From assembly GCA_040222455.1 (NCBI GenBank), contig JAVKDD010000027.1, forward strand, positions 496,001-560,000: DNA of 64,000 bases. Reading direction: 5' to 3'. This DNA comes from RHLJ01 sp040222455. Its GTDB lineage: Bacteria; Bacteroidota; Rhodothermia; Balneolales; Balneolaceae. The position numbers were made by a program, and so were the translations under genes. Shown here one piece after another: positions 1 through 8,780 of this stretch. Each line of letters opens with the position of its first letter. Positions within the stretch are counted from its first letter, which is position 1. The notes under the pieces are model-generated. The model ran no database searches, was not told the DNA's origin, and saw nothing but the letters and a program-made list of their open reading frames with translations.

Positions 1-82
1 TAGATGTATTTTGTTTTGTTGAAGTGCTACTTCCAGTACAGGAAATAAAAACAAGAGCGGTTAAAACGCATAGTGTTCTCAT
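1..82 (-). CDS. Lipoprotein, N-terminal part (cut by left edge)
   Basis: An ATG at 80-82 on the minus strand opens a frame that stays open to the window edge. Its first 27 residues look like a lipoprotein signal peptide: a short N-region, the hydrophobic run LCVLTALVFIS, a cysteine at residue 15, then a Ser/Thr-rich linker (CTGSSTSTKQNTS). This predicts export and lipidation at Cys15, though the lipobox has Phe at -3, which is not ideal. The start lies 53 bp downstream of the nucleoside transporter stop and could be co-transcribed with it. The function cannot be told because the mature domain is outside the window. Confidence 0.6.
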   Translation of the reverse strand, partial: MRTLCVLTALVFISCTGSSTSTKQNTS

Positions 83-135
83 AAATCCAAAATTTTCCAT
101 AATTGATGAATATATTTCTTTAAATATTTAATAGG

Positions 136-1467
136 TTAAAAAAGCATTCCAGCTATTGTAGCTGTCATTAAGTTAGCTAAAGTTCCTGCAAAAACGGCTT
201 TTAATCCAAATTTAGCTAAATCAGATTTTCGCCCTGGAGCAAGTCCTCCAATTCCACCAATTTGGATCGCAATAGATGAAAAATTTGCAAAACCGCACAA
301 AGCAAAAGTTGCCATAGCTACTGTTTTTGGTGATAAAGCTGCTAAGGACACTTCTTCAGCTAGCATTAAATATGCTACAAACTCATTCAGAACGATTTTA
401 GTGCCTAATAAAGCTCCCATTGAGGTAGCATCTGCCCATGGAATACCAATTAACCAAGCTGCAGGTGCAAGAACCCAACCTAATAGCATCTCTATTGATA
501 ATTGACTTCCTATAACACCAGTAAGACCAGTTAGGTCACTCATCCATCCGAAAAAACCATTAAACATCGCGAGTAATGCTATGAATGCCAATAACATAGC
601 TCCTACATTTGCAGCTAGCTTTAAACCAACACCAGCACCAGTAGCAGCAGCGTCTATACCATTTGCGTCTGTTTTTTCAATTACCATGTTAACTTCGCCA
701 GCAGTAACCGATTCTTCTGTTTCGGGATAAAGTATTTTTGCAATCACAAGAGCTGCTGGTGCTGCCATTAAACTGGCACCTAATAAGCGTTCTGCAAAAA
801 GCTGTTGTGCAATTTCAATTTCTAAACCATTTGCCGATGCAAAAGAACTACCCAACATAGCTACATAAGCGGCCATTACACCACCTGCAATAGTTGCCAT
901 ACCACCCGTCATAACTGCAAGAAGTTCAGATTTAGTCATTTTATCGATAAATGGTTTAATCACTAATGGTGCCTCAGTTTGACCTACAAAAATATTTGAA
1001 ATTACTGAGAGTGTTTCTGCACCTGAGGTTCCTAAAAGTCGTTGCATTCCTTTTGACAATACTCTAACGATAAATTGAAGAACCCCATAGTGATAGAGCA
1101 AAGAAGTGAGTGATGCAAAAAATATAATTGTTGGCAAAACTTGAAAAGCAAAGATAACACCAACACTATCTTCATATTCAGGTCCATGACCAAGAAACCC
1201 GAATAAAAACTCGGCGCCTGCAGTTGTATATTTAAGAACTACTACAAAAAAACTAGCTATGACTTCAAAAAGAAGCATTGGCCAGCCTAAAGGGCTCCAG
1301 AATTCTGAAAGAACATCAGCTTTAAGAATAAAAACTGCTAAAGTGAATTGGATACCAAGACCCGTTATCACAAGTCTCCAGTTTATATTTTTCCGATCTT
1401 TACTTAAAAGGTATGTAGCAGCAATTATTACGGCCATACCTAGAATACCACGAAATATGTTTTCCAT
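136..1467 (-). CDS. nupC: NupC-type concentrative nucleoside transporter
   Basis: A 443-residue inner-membrane protein of the CNT family, which imports nucleosides with Na+ or H+. Hydrophobic helices alternate with conserved CNT segments: GQTEAPLVIKPF near residue 162, a glycine-rich gate segment TGGMATIAGGVMAAYV near 187, and an asparagine- and serine-rich C-terminal stretch (CGFANFSSIAIQIGGIG) near 395. The length matches bacterial CNTs (about 400-430). It begins 8 bp after the thymidine kinase stop, so uptake and phosphorylation of nucleosides appear to be one transcription unit. Family assignment is firm; exact substrate (pyrimidine or purine) is not readable from sequence. Confidence 0.93.
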   Translation of the reverse strand: MENIFRGILGMAVIIAATYLLSKDRKNINWRLVITGLGIQFTLAVFILKADVLSEFWSPLGWPMLLFEVIASFFVVVLKYTTAGAEFLFGFLGHGPEYEDSVGVIFAFQVLPTIIFFASLTSLLYHYGVLQFIVRVLSKGMQRLLGTSGAETLSVISNIFVGQTEAPLVIKPFIDKMTKSELLAVMTGGMATIAGGVMAAYVAMLGSSFASANGLEIEIAQQLFAERLLGASLMAAPAALVIAKILYPETEESVTAGEVNMVIEKTDANGIDAAATGAGVGLKLAANVGAMLLAFIALLAMFNGFFGWMSDLTGLTGVIGSQLSIEMLLGWVLAPAAWLIGIPWADATSMGALLGTKIVLNEFVAYLMLAEEVSLAALSPKTVAMATFALCGFANFSSIAIQIGGIGGLAPGRKSDLAKFGLKAVFAGTLANLMTATIAGMLF

Positions 1468-1475
1468 TAGTTATG

Positions 1476-2123
1476 TTATTCGTTCTTTGTTTCGTTTGGG
1501 ACTTTCTTATGTGTAGGATTGTTAAAAGGGCGTATTGGTTTTCCTCTTCGAACATCAACACTTGGGCGAAAGCAATGTCTGGCTCTTGGCTCATAAGCAT
1601 CGTATTCACCTACAAGAACCGTATTTTGATTGTCTACAACCCTTTGAGAAAAGTTTGCTAATGCTCCACTTTCAGAACATATAGCATGCAATTTAGTAAC
1701 GAATTCGGCAATTGCTAGGAGATGGGGCATAGGTCCAAATGGTTTCCCTTCAAAATCCATATCAAGTCCTGCGATTATCACTCGCTTTTTATCATTCGCT
1801 AAAGAATTTGCAACATCAATAATTCTATCATCAAAAAACTGAGCTTCGTCGATGCAAACAACACGAGCATTTCCAGTTAATAAAACAATTTGATCGGCTG
1901 TATCAACAAGAATACTCGGGAGTGCTGTTTCGTTATGAGACACAACTTCGGTATCACTATACCTTTTATCAATAGCAGGTTTTACTACCACAACATTTTG
2001 CCCTGCTATATGTGCTCTTTTAGCTCTGCGGATAAGTTCTTCAGTTTTTCCACTGAACATTCCTCCACAAACTACTTCTATCCAGCCAAAATCTTTTGGT
2101 GCTAAAGAAGGTTCGTTAATCAT
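1476..2123 (-). CDS. tdk: Thymidine kinase (type II), atypical zinc site
   Basis: A 215-residue type II thymidine kinase, phosphorylating thymidine to dTMP in the salvage pathway. The P-loop GGMFSGKTEELIRR is near residue 20, the Walker B/CIDEAQFF near 90, and the lasso region with GEYDAYEPRARHCF near 170. In the family a structural zinc is held by two Cys-x-x-Cys/His pairs. Here the first pair reads C-S-E-S and the second A-R-H-C, so two of four ligands are lost. The C-terminus carries a Lys/Arg-rich tail. It is first in a two-gene unit with the nucleoside transporter. Function is confident because the active-site motifs are intact; loss of zinc is inferred from the missing cysteines. Confidence 0.93.
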   Translation of the reverse strand: MINEPSLAPKDFGWIEVVCGGMFSGKTEELIRRAKRAHIAGQNVVVVKPAIDKRYSDTEVVSHNETALPSILVDTADQIVLLTGNARVVCIDEAQFFDDRIIDVANSLANDKKRVIIAGLDMDFEGKPFGPMPHLLAIAEFVTKLHAICSESGALANFSQRVVDNQNTVLVGEYDAYEPRARHCFRPSVDVRRGKPIRPFNNPTHKKVPNETKNE

Positions 2124-2261
2124 TTAGTATTTGTATAAAGTTGAACCTGATTTTACGGCTTGGAATATATCGGGGTAAACATGAAATGGAAAGAAAGAAT
2201 TAAATAAATAGTATTACACACATAATTTTTACATACATCATTTTTTTTATACTTTTTAGGT

Positions 2262-4277
2262 ATGAAAAATTTTGTTCTGAAAAAAGAAGAAATTAGTATT
2301 AGATCAGAGGATTATTCCATTCCTTATTCTGATTTATTGAATCAGCAGCAGCTAGAAGCGGTCTTTTTCGAACATGGATCTGCCTTAGTAATTGCAGGAG
2401 CAGGTACGGGGAAAACCAGAACGCTTGTTTATCGGGTAGCTCGATTAGTGGAAAGTGGGGTAGATCCTTCACACATTTTGCTTCTTACCTTTACACGAAG
2501 AGCTGCAACGGAGATGTTAAATAGAGCAAGTTCCATCCTTGATGAGCGTTGCCGGAGAGTAAAAGGAGGTACATTTCATTTTTACTGTAGCCAGATTCTA
2601 CATCGATATGCAGAATATATAGGGTACCCCAATAATTTTACTATTATTGATTCTTCTGATGCTTTAGAAATAATTCAATTTGTTAGAACTAAACTTAGTT
2701 TACACAAAAAGAACAAACGCTTCCCAAATAAAAATACTCTGTACTCAATAATTAGTACGTGTAAAAATAAGCATCTTGATCTTAGAGTTGTTCTGATGGA
2801 AAGCTATCCCCAGTTTATAGAACTTCAAGAAAAGATTGAAGAAGTTAGACAAGGATATGAAGATTATAAGGTCAAAAACTTTGTAATGGACTTCGATGAT
2901 CTACTCATAAAAACAGTGGAACTACTTACACAGCATGAAGATATAAGAAATAGCATAGCAGGCTCTCATAGGTTTGTAATGGTTGATGAATATCAAGATA
3001 CTAATAAGCTTCAAGCTCAATTAACCCAATTATTTTCAAGTGTTCATGATAATATTATGGGGGTTGGAGATGATGCTCAAAGTATTTATTCATTTCGTGG
3101 AGCTGACCATCGAAACATAATGGAATTTCCTAGTCTCTTTAAGAAGACAAAAGTGATAAAACTAGAAGAAAATTATCGATCAACTCCTGAAATATTGGGA
3201 GTTGCAAATCATGTATTGGTACAGGCTAATTTTAAATTTAATAAACGTCTTTTTTCTAATAATCCAGGAGGAGACAAGCCTGCATTGGTAAAAGCACCTT
3301 CTGAACATGATCAAAGTAGGTTTGTTGCTCAAGTCGTTCTTCATTTAAGAGAACAGGAAATACCTTTAAATGAGATATCCGTTCTTTTTAGAAATGGGAG
3401 AGACTCATTTGATCTTGAGGTAGAACTGAATCGAAAAAATATTCCCTTTGTTAAATTTGGTGGTCAAAAGTTTACCGAAGCCGCACATATAAAAGATGTT
3501 TTGGCTCATGTACGAGTCATTGTAAATCCAATGGACACCATTGCCTGGAATCGCGTATTAATGCTTATTGATGGCATTGGACCTAAAACGGCCCAGGATT
3601 TATTTGAATGGATTCGTCTGGCAAATAACCCATATCAACTTGATCTCTCCGATACGGTTAGTACTTCTTACATAAATCAAATCAAAAACCTAAGTAAGTT
3701 ATTACTTTCTGTTAAAGAAAATGAATTGAGTGTTTCAAAAACAGTTGAGTTAATTGTAGAATACTATCGAAATTTCTGTGAAAAAAGATACGATGACTAC
3801 CCCAAACGCTTAAAAGATCTTGAAGCATTTATACACATAGCTCAAAACTTTACTTCGCTTGATAAAATGCTTGAAGAATTAGCTTTAGATCCTATTACGG
3901 CAACGGCTGTTGAAACTGAACAAAAACAAAATGAAGAGTCACCGCTAGTATTAAGTACAATCCATTCAGCCAAAGGTTTGGAATGGGAGCATGTTTTTAT
4001 TATTCAGTGTTTAGATGGAATACTACCATCAGCATATTCAGTAGACGATGAAGAACAACTTGACGAAGAATTACGTCTTTTGTATGTAGCAACTACTCGA
4101 GCGAAAAAGATGCTTTACATTAGTTACCCAGCGCTGGCACAATCTACATATGGAGATTATTTTACTCAACCAAGCCGTTTTATAGAGCCATTAGAAGATG
4201 AATATTTGGAAGGGTGGAAGTTGGTTGAAGAGTCAGATACTGAATTATTAGAAAGCGAAATTAACTCACTCGAATAA
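2262..4277 (+). CDS. UvrD/PcrA/Rep-family DNA helicase
   Basis: A 671-residue superfamily 1A 3'-5' DNA helicase. The Q-motif LNQQQLEAV is at about 26-34 and Walker A GAGTGKT at 46-52, followed by motif Ia (LTFTRRAATEM), motif II DEYQDT, motif III GVGDDAQSIYSFRGAD, motif IV ENYRST, motif V STIHSAKGLEWEHV and motif VI LLYVATTRAKK. All catalytic motifs are present, so it should be active in repair or replication restart. It lacks the long C-terminal tail that in UvrD and PcrA binds partners. It stands alone: divergent from tdk and ending directly against the opposite-strand small membrane protein. Whether it is the UvrD, PcrA or Rep equivalent cannot be decided from sequence alone. Confidence 0.93.
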   Translation: MKNFVLKKEEISIRSEDYSIPYSDLLNQQQLEAVFFEHGSALVIAGAGTGKTRTLVYRVARLVESGVDPSHILLLTFTRRAATEMLNRASSILDERCRRVKGGTFHFYCSQILHRYAEYIGYPNNFTIIDSSDALEIIQFVRTKLSLHKKNKRFPNKNTLYSIISTCKNKHLDLRVVLMESYPQFIELQEKIEEVRQGYEDYKVKNFVMDFDDLLIKTVELLTQHEDIRNSIAGSHRFVMVDEYQDTNKLQAQLTQLFSSVHDNIMGVGDDAQSIYSFRGADHRNIMEFPSLFKKTKVIKLEENYRSTPEILGVANHVLVQANFKFNKRLFSNNPGGDKPALVKAPSEHDQSRFVAQVVLHLREQEIPLNEISVLFRNGRDSFDLEVELNRKNIPFVKFGGQKFTEAAHIKDVLAHVRVIVNPMDTIAWNRVLMLIDGIGPKTAQDLFEWIRLANNPYQLDLSDTVSTSYINQIKNLSKLLLSVKENELSVSKTVELIVEYYRNFCEKRYDDYPKRLKDLEAFIHIAQNFTSLDKMLEELALDPITATAVETEQKQNEESPLVLSTIHSAKGLEWEHVFIIQCLDGILPSAYSVDDEEQLDEELRLLYVATTRAKKMLYISYPALAQSTYGDYFTQPSRFIEPLEDEYLEGWKLVEESDTELLESEINSLE

Positions 4278-4517
4278 TTAGTTATTCTTCATAAACTTAT
4301 GCTGCACAATAATATCATTAATTATCCAAATTACAGGATATAATGGAATTAGTATCGCTGCAAGAACTTGCCATTTATTATATTTTGCTTTTCCACCGTC
4401 TACAGGAAGAGTAATTCCAGCAATTCCTGCAATCCAAAAGACAATAAAAAGGAAAAGAAAAAGCGATAATCCAAGAGATCCTAGAAAGCCGATATTATCG
4501 TAAAAGGTTTTAAGCAT
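4278..4517 (-). CDS. Small two-helix membrane protein
   Basis: A 79-residue protein not recognised as a named family. Two hydrophobic segments (about residues 12-37 and 50-68) flank a short polar loop (PVDGGKAKYNKW), with a basic, Asn-ending tail. Its stop codon abuts the stop of the helicase gene on the other strand with no base in between (TAA at 4275-4277, then TTA). It diverges from der with about 70 bp in between. It resembles short phospholipase D-like nuclease N-terminal or PLDc_N-type membrane hairpins only in layout. It is likely real because it fills a gap exactly and has a membrane-protein composition. Confidence 0.6.
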   Translation of the reverse strand: MLKTFYDNIGFLGSLGLSLFLFLFIVFWIAGIAGITLPVDGGKAKYNKWQVLAAILIPLYPVIWIINDIIVQHKFMKNN

Positions 4518-4545
4518 ATAGAATCATTAAGTGATAAAATTTCCG

Positions 4546-4553
4546 TACTTTTG
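4546..4553 (+). promoter_or_regulatory. Candidate -7 element of der promoter
   Basis: TACTTTTG matches the Bacteroidota sigma-A -7 consensus TAnnTTTG and lies 32 bp before the der start. No good TTTG -33 element is seen at the usual 19-21 bp spacing, so this is a candidate only. Confidence 0.3.
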
Positions 4554-4585
4554 TACCTCACTAAACTAATAATACAATTTATAAA

Positions 4586-5893
4586 ATGCTTCCTGTAGTT
4601 TCTATTGTTGGGCGACCTAATGTAGGTAAATCAACATTTTTTAATCGATTAATTGGAGAGAGAAAAGCGATCGTTCATGATGAATATGGCGTAACCAGAG
4701 ATCGCCATTATGGAGAATCCTATTGGAATGGCGTAGATTTCACTGTTATTGATACAGGTGGTTATCTACCAGACGAAATGGACGTAATGGTTGTTGGGAT
4801 ACGAGAACAGGTTCATATTGCTTTGGAAGAATCTGATGTGATTTTATTGATTGTTGATACTGAAACAGGAATGAATACCCTTGATAAATCGGTAGCAAAA
4901 CTACTTAGGCAACAAGACAAACCTGTTTTGGTTGTATCAAATAAAGCTGATAATGAGGCCCGAAGACTTGATTCAAGCGAATTTTATGAACTTGGATTTG
5001 ATGAAATCTTTCCAGTTTCAGCAATTAGTGGTTCAGGTACCGGGGAATTGCTTGACAGAATAGTTGAGCTTTTACCAAATATAGAACCAGATGAAGAAGA
5101 TTCTGCACCTAAACTTGCTTTTGTTGGTCGCCCTAATGTAGGTAAAAGTAGTTTGGTTAATGCGCTTTTAAACGATGAACGATCTATTGTTACAGAAATA
5201 GCAGGAACAACAAGAGACAGCATAAACAGTAAATTCTCATATAATGATAAAGATTATATTCTTGTAGATACTGCAGGGTTAAGGAAACGTGTTAAGGTTA
5301 AAGAAAACATAGAGTTCTATAGCACAGTTCGAACAGACAGAGCTATCAGAGAATGTGATGTGGCAATTTTAATGCTGGATGCAGTTCGGGGATTTGAAGA
5401 TCAGGATAAGCGGGTTTTAAGAGAAGCAGAAAAATTTAATAAAGGATTGATTATTGTTCTTAATAAATGGGATCTAATTGAAGATAAAGATACTAATACC
5501 GTTAAAGAATTTGAGCAATATATCAAGGAAAGTGTACCTCAATTAAGTTATGTGCCAATTCTTACTATATCTGCTTTAAACAAAAAAAGAATACATAAAG
5601 TGATTGAGCTTGCAGATCAAGTTATTGAAGAGCGTAGTAAACAAATTGGGACTTCCGAATTGAATAATTTCCTGGAAGAGTTACTTAGAGATCGAGCACT
5701 ACCCATGAAAAGAGGGAGGCAATTAAAGATTTCTTATATGACTCAGGTTAAGGCTGAGCCGCCAGTTTTTAAGTTTTTCATGAATAATCCACAAGACTTA
5801 CCACCAAATTATAGAAGATATATTGAAAATAAGATTAGAGAAAAATACTCGTTCACAGGAGTTCCGATAACGATGGTTTTTCGACAGAAATAA
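4586..5893 (+). CDS. der: Ribosome biogenesis GTPase Der (EngA)
   Basis: A 435-residue double GTPase needed for 50S ribosomal subunit maturation. Two complete G domains are seen: GRPNVGKSTFFNRL near residue 8, with the DTGGY and SNKAD motifs, and GRPNVGKSSLVNALL near 182, with DTAGL and NKWD. A C-terminal KH-like domain follows (about 355-435, with REKYSFTGVPITMVFR). Length is normal for Der. It heads a plus-strand unit with a membrane protein 15 bp downstream and a peroxiredoxin after that. The assignment is secure from the tandem G domains. Confidence 0.97.
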   Translation: MLPVVSIVGRPNVGKSTFFNRLIGERKAIVHDEYGVTRDRHYGESYWNGVDFTVIDTGGYLPDEMDVMVVGIREQVHIALEESDVILLIVDTETGMNTLDKSVAKLLRQQDKPVLVVSNKADNEARRLDSSEFYELGFDEIFPVSAISGSGTGELLDRIVELLPNIEPDEEDSAPKLAFVGRPNVGKSSLVNALLNDERSIVTEIAGTTRDSINSKFSYNDKDYILVDTAGLRKRVKVKENIEFYSTVRTDRAIRECDVAILMLDAVRGFEDQDKRVLREAEKFNKGLIIVLNKWDLIEDKDTNTVKEFEQYIKESVPQLSYVPILTISALNKKRIHKVIELADQVIEERSKQIGTSELNNFLEELLRDRALPMKRGRQLKISYMTQVKAEPPVFKFFMNNPQDLPPNYRRYIENKIREKYSFTGVPITMVFRQK

Positions 5894-5908
5894 AGAGTTT
5901 AAGTTTAT

Positions 5909-6514
5909 ATGGAAAACTTGAATTGGACATATATCCTTTTTTTAGTAGTTGGCATTCCTTCGGCTACAACTCTTTTTTATATAGCAAAAAAAGATAGGTC
6001 GCTCTCAACATTGTTTTTTGGATTATCACTGTTAAGCTTTTTAGTTGGGATAACTATAGATTTATTTGCAAAAAATGGATTCATTTTAGCAAGAGAATGG
6101 GGCGATTTAATCGGTATCACATTTACTTTAAGTGCTCTTTTTATCAAAATAAGGAACTCTAAGCCTGTTTTTGCAAGATTTCCACTCTATTTAACCCTAC
6201 TTCCTTTTCTAGTGCTAATATTTTACCCGCTAGTTATTAATTCAGTAGTTGTTAAAGATTTACTTCAAACTACATACCAGGGTGGTGCAATAATTGTTGG
6301 TCTATTAGTGCTTTCAATCAATCACTATTTGTATAGAGGGAGAGGATTATTTTTGTTTGCTAGCATATTGTTTTTAATAGCTTTTATTTTGTTTTGGTTT
6401 TTTTCGGATTCATTAAATCAACTAGCTGAAGTTTTAAGTAAAATTTTCTTTTCGAGTGGAATTATAGTAGCTACCTTTGGGGTTAAAAAGATATCTGAAA
6501 ACCCAAATACTTAA
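5909..6514 (+). CDS. Polytopic membrane protein of unknown function
   Basis: A 201-residue protein made of roughly seven closely spaced hydrophobic helices (about residues 5-25, 33-50, 60-78, 90-110, 125-140, 147-165, 175-192) joined by very short loops, and a small polar tail. No catalytic motif or named domain is recognised. It lies 15 bp after der and 10 bp before the peroxiredoxin, so the three are probably co-transcribed. The helical count and size resemble YhhN- or TspO-like or histidine-kinase-sensor-type membrane domains, but no specific motif supports any of these. Confidence 0.7.
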   Translation: MENLNWTYILFLVVGIPSATTLFYIAKKDRSLSTLFFGLSLLSFLVGITIDLFAKNGFILAREWGDLIGITFTLSALFIKIRNSKPVFARFPLYLTLLPFLVLIFYPLVINSVVVKDLLQTTYQGGAIIVGLLVLSINHYLYRGRGLFLFASILFLIAFILFWFFSDSLNQLAEVLSKIFFSSGIIVATFGVKKISENPNT

Positions 6515-6524
6515 ATATTACAAT

Positions 6525-6995
6525 ATGTCCATCGAAGTAAATGAAATAGCTCCAAATTTTAGACTCCAAAATACAGAAAGAGAGTATGTTCAGCTTTCAG
6601 ATTATAAAGGAAAAAGAAATGTAGTACTATTGTTTTATCCCTTAGCATTTTCAAGTGTGTGTACTACAGAGCTTTGCACAACAAGAGATAATTTAAAAAT
6701 TTACGAATCTTTTGATTCAGAGGTATTAGCAATTAGTATCGACAGCTTTTTTGTACAGAAGGCATTTAAAGAATCTCAAAATATAAATTTTCAATTATTA
6801 AGCGACTTCAATAAGGAAGCCTCAAATTCATATGGAGTTTTATACGAAGATTTTTTTGGGATGAAAGGTGTAGCCAAACGTTCTGCATTTATCATTGACA
6901 AAGCTGGTGTAGTACAATATAAAGAAGTACTAGACGACTCTTCTAAAATTCCCAATTTCGATCAAATACATAAAATTCTATCTGAGATAGGATAG
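6525..6995 (+). CDS. Peroxiredoxin, Bcp/AhpE type
   Basis: A 156-residue AhpC/TSA-fold thiol peroxidase that should reduce hydrogen peroxide and organic peroxides in the cytoplasm. The active-site segment is YPLAFSSVCTTELC, with the peroxidatic cysteine at about residue 46 and a second cysteine five residues on (Cys51). The same spacing serves as a resolving cysteine in E. coli Bcp; no other cysteine exists. The conserved Arg is present in VAKRSAFIID. The longer open frame from 6477 would overlap the preceding gene by 38 bp and adds an unrelated 16-residue leader, so the ATG at 6525 is preferred. It closes the der unit. Confidence 0.9.
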   Translation: MSIEVNEIAPNFRLQNTEREYVQLSDYKGKRNVVLLFYPLAFSSVCTTELCTTRDNLKIYESFDSEVLAISIDSFFVQKAFKESQNINFQLLSDFNKEASNSYGVLYEDFFGMKGVAKRSAFIIDKAGVVQYKEVLDDSSKIPNFDQIHKILSEIG

Positions 6996-7602
6996 ATAAT
7001 GGACAGTTTAAAGATTTAATATATTACTTGAAACGTATTCAACTTTACATAATATAAATTATAGGAATAAAACTAATATGTTAATTTAGCTTCACTAATA
7101 TTGTTTAGCAGCATTAACTTGGATTCCATAGATGTAAATTATGAATAGCATCATTCTCCGCAGGTTACAATTGGTTTTTACCTTGTGAATTATTCATTAC
7201 TAAATGAAAAAGATATTCACTTCAATTTTAATAATTCAATAAAAGAATTAACTCTACCACGGCTAAAGATACTTGCTTCAATTCATATGTTACTTTATTA
7301 GCTATGACCTCAAGTATAATCTTATAATAGCTTTTATATTTCCGTTCTAAGAGCTGATCTCTCCGACATTAGATATTTTTTTAGCTAAATAATATTATTC
7401 GAACAATCTGAGCTTTTTTTTATAACACACCTAAAAGAACCGTATTTTATACAGCGAATAGTTTTATTATTAAAAAGTGTATTCAAAACAATTAAACGCA
7501 AAAATAAAAATACGTTGCGTACTTAACATTAGTTAACTATTTGTCTCTTAACATTGGAGGTAGATTTCCGTAAATTCAAATTATTATTAATTAGGGTTAT
7601 AC
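6996..7602. other. 607-bp stretch without a gene
   Basis: Very AT-rich, with stops in all frames and no recognisable RNA gene. A 12-codon stub (MKKIFTSILIIQ then stop) at 7204-7242 resembles the beginning of an exported protein but has no continuation. The last 110 bp, before the receiver gene, carry an inverted repeat and a 9-bp direct repeat, listed separately. The rest shows nothing I can name. Confidence 0.5.
7496..7555. promoter_or_regulatory. Repeated sites upstream of receiver gene
   Basis: An inverted repeat ACGCAA-N13-TTGCGT spans 7496-7520. It is followed by two copies of CTTAACATT (7522-7530 and 7547-7555), 25 bp apart start to start. They end about 48 bp before the ATG of the receiver protein. 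The arrangement resembles an operator, but no regulator is known and short AT-rich matches can arise by chance. Confidence 0.3.
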
Positions 7603-7977
7603 ATGAACATATTGATAGTCGAGGACGATAAAGTCCTTTCATTACTATTAACAAAAATGGTTGAGAAACTTAATTATTCAGTTGTAGGTACATTAGTAAC
7701 AGGTAAAGAAACCATTACTCAAGCATTGGAGTTAAAGCCAGATTTAATACTCAAGGATATTATGCTTGAAGATGATATCGATGGTATTGATGCTATGCTC
7801 GAATTGAGAAAGAAATCTATGGATACACCCGTTATTTATATTACAGGTAATTCGGATATATATAATAGAGAACGTGCAAAGAAAACTAATTACATTGATT
7901 ATTTGGTTAAACCAATAAGCTTCGACCTTCTAAAAGAGACTATCAAGAAGGTCGAAGATATTAGAAATAATAATTAG
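7603..7977 (+). CDS. Stand-alone CheY-like receiver protein
   Basis: A 124-residue response regulator that is only a receiver domain. The acidic pocket is Glu7/Asp8/Asp9 (IVEDDK), the phospho-acceptor Asp52 sits in LILKDIML, the switch Thr is in YITGNSD, and the conserved Lys is in YLVKPIS. All residues for phosphorylation are present. There is no DNA-binding or enzymatic output domain, so it should act through protein contacts. No histidine kinase is adjacent. The sequence style, with an ...EDDIDGID... loop, is that of receivers paired with sensor kinases in Bacteroidota-like bacteria. Its stop overlaps the stop of the convergent TonB gene by three bases. Confidence 0.9.
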   Translation: MNILIVEDDKVLSLLLTKMVEKLNYSVVGTLVTGKETITQALELKPDLILKDIMLEDDIDGIDAMLELRKKSMDTPVIYITGNSDIYNRERAKKTNYIDYLVKPISFDLLKETIKKVEDIRNNN

Positions 7978-8660
7978 CCGTTTTCACTACTTTTTAGTTT
8001 AAAAGTAATTGGTAAAGTATAGCGAACTTGAACTGCTCTACCTCTTTGCATACCAGGTCTGAATTTAGCTTCTTTAACAGCTCTAACTGCTTCTTCATCA
8101 CATCCCCCACCAATTCCACGAACAACAAAAGGATTAACGACTTTTCCTTCTTTATTTATTGTGAATTGAACAATTACTCTACCTTCAATTCCAGCAGACA
8201 TTGCCATTGCAGGATATTTAATGGTTTCTTGAATCGAGTTGATTCCACCAATTAAAACAGGTGGTTGTTCTACTACGATAAATATTTCATCCTCATCATC
8301 TTCTTCTAAATTTTGAGGACGAGGTGGAGGTGGAACCTCAAATACCTCACCTAAATCTAATTCAGCGTCAATATTAATGATTTCATCTTCAAGTATTTCA
8401 TCATTTGGAACTTCGATAGGAACTACGGGTCTAGGTGGAGCCGGAGCCTTAAGTTCTTGTTTCGTTTGAACAATTTCTTCAATATAAATTTCTTCCTGGT
8501 AATCACTGGAAGCAATACTTACTTCAGTTTGAGGATTGAAATCCATTTTAAAGACAATTAAAGTCAATCCTAATGATAGAATTAGCCCTAATTCCATTCT
8601 TAATTTATAGTTTGATTGTAAAGCGTTATCTCTATTAATTATTTTTACTGGAGCTTTCAT
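7974..8660 (-). CDS. TonB-family energy transducer (paralog 1)
   Basis: A 228-residue TonB-like protein that would couple inner-membrane energy to outer-membrane transporters. It has a short basic N-tail, one transmembrane anchor (about 22-40), a Pro/acid-rich periplasmic spacer (PAPPRPVVPIEVPNDE and PPPRPQNLEEDDEDE), and a C-terminal TonB domain (about 140-225). In the latter the conserved GxEGRVIVQFTI, GCDEEAVRAVKEAKFRPG and YTLPITFKL segments are seen. It closely resembles the next gene upstream, so the two are tandem duplicates. A good ribosome site (GAGG) precedes the ATG. No exbB or exbD is in the window. It may alternatively be a protein that merely uses the TonB C-domain. Confidence 0.9.
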   Translation of the reverse strand: MKAPVKIINRDNALQSNYKLRMELGLILSLGLTLIVFKMDFNPQTEVSIASSDYQEEIYIEEIVQTKQELKAPAPPRPVVPIEVPNDEILEDEIINIDAELDLGEVFEVPPPPRPQNLEEDDEDEIFIVVEQPPVLIGGINSIQETIKYPAMAMSAGIEGRVIVQFTINKEGKVVNPFVVRGIGGGCDEEAVRAVKEAKFRPGMQRGRAVQVRYTLPITFKLKSSENG

Positions 8661-8734
8661 AACATACCTCCTATTAAATTGTTTATAAAATAATAGAAAG
8701 GAATCATGAAGATTTTGTGAAATCTATGCAAAAA

Positions 8735-8757
8735 AATAGCCTCTTAATGAGGCTATT
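8735..8757 (-). terminator. Rho-independent terminator after TonB paralog 2
   Basis: The 9-bp perfect stem AATAGCCTC/GAGGCTATT with a 5-base loop is followed on the minus strand by a run of seven T (TTTTTTT). It sits between the two TonB paralogs, so they are likely transcribed separately. Confidence 0.8.
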
Positions 8758-8780
8758 AAACAGCTATACTTTTTTAAAAA

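Noticed and set aside
1259..1516. Open frame antisense to the nucleoside transporter
   Set aside because: Overlaps a clear gene on the other strand, atypical composition and no recognisable domain; a coding shadow.
7204..7242. Possible exported protein start (MKKIFTSILIIQ)
   Set aside because: Stops after 12 codons and no matching continuation in other frames; not listed as a gene.
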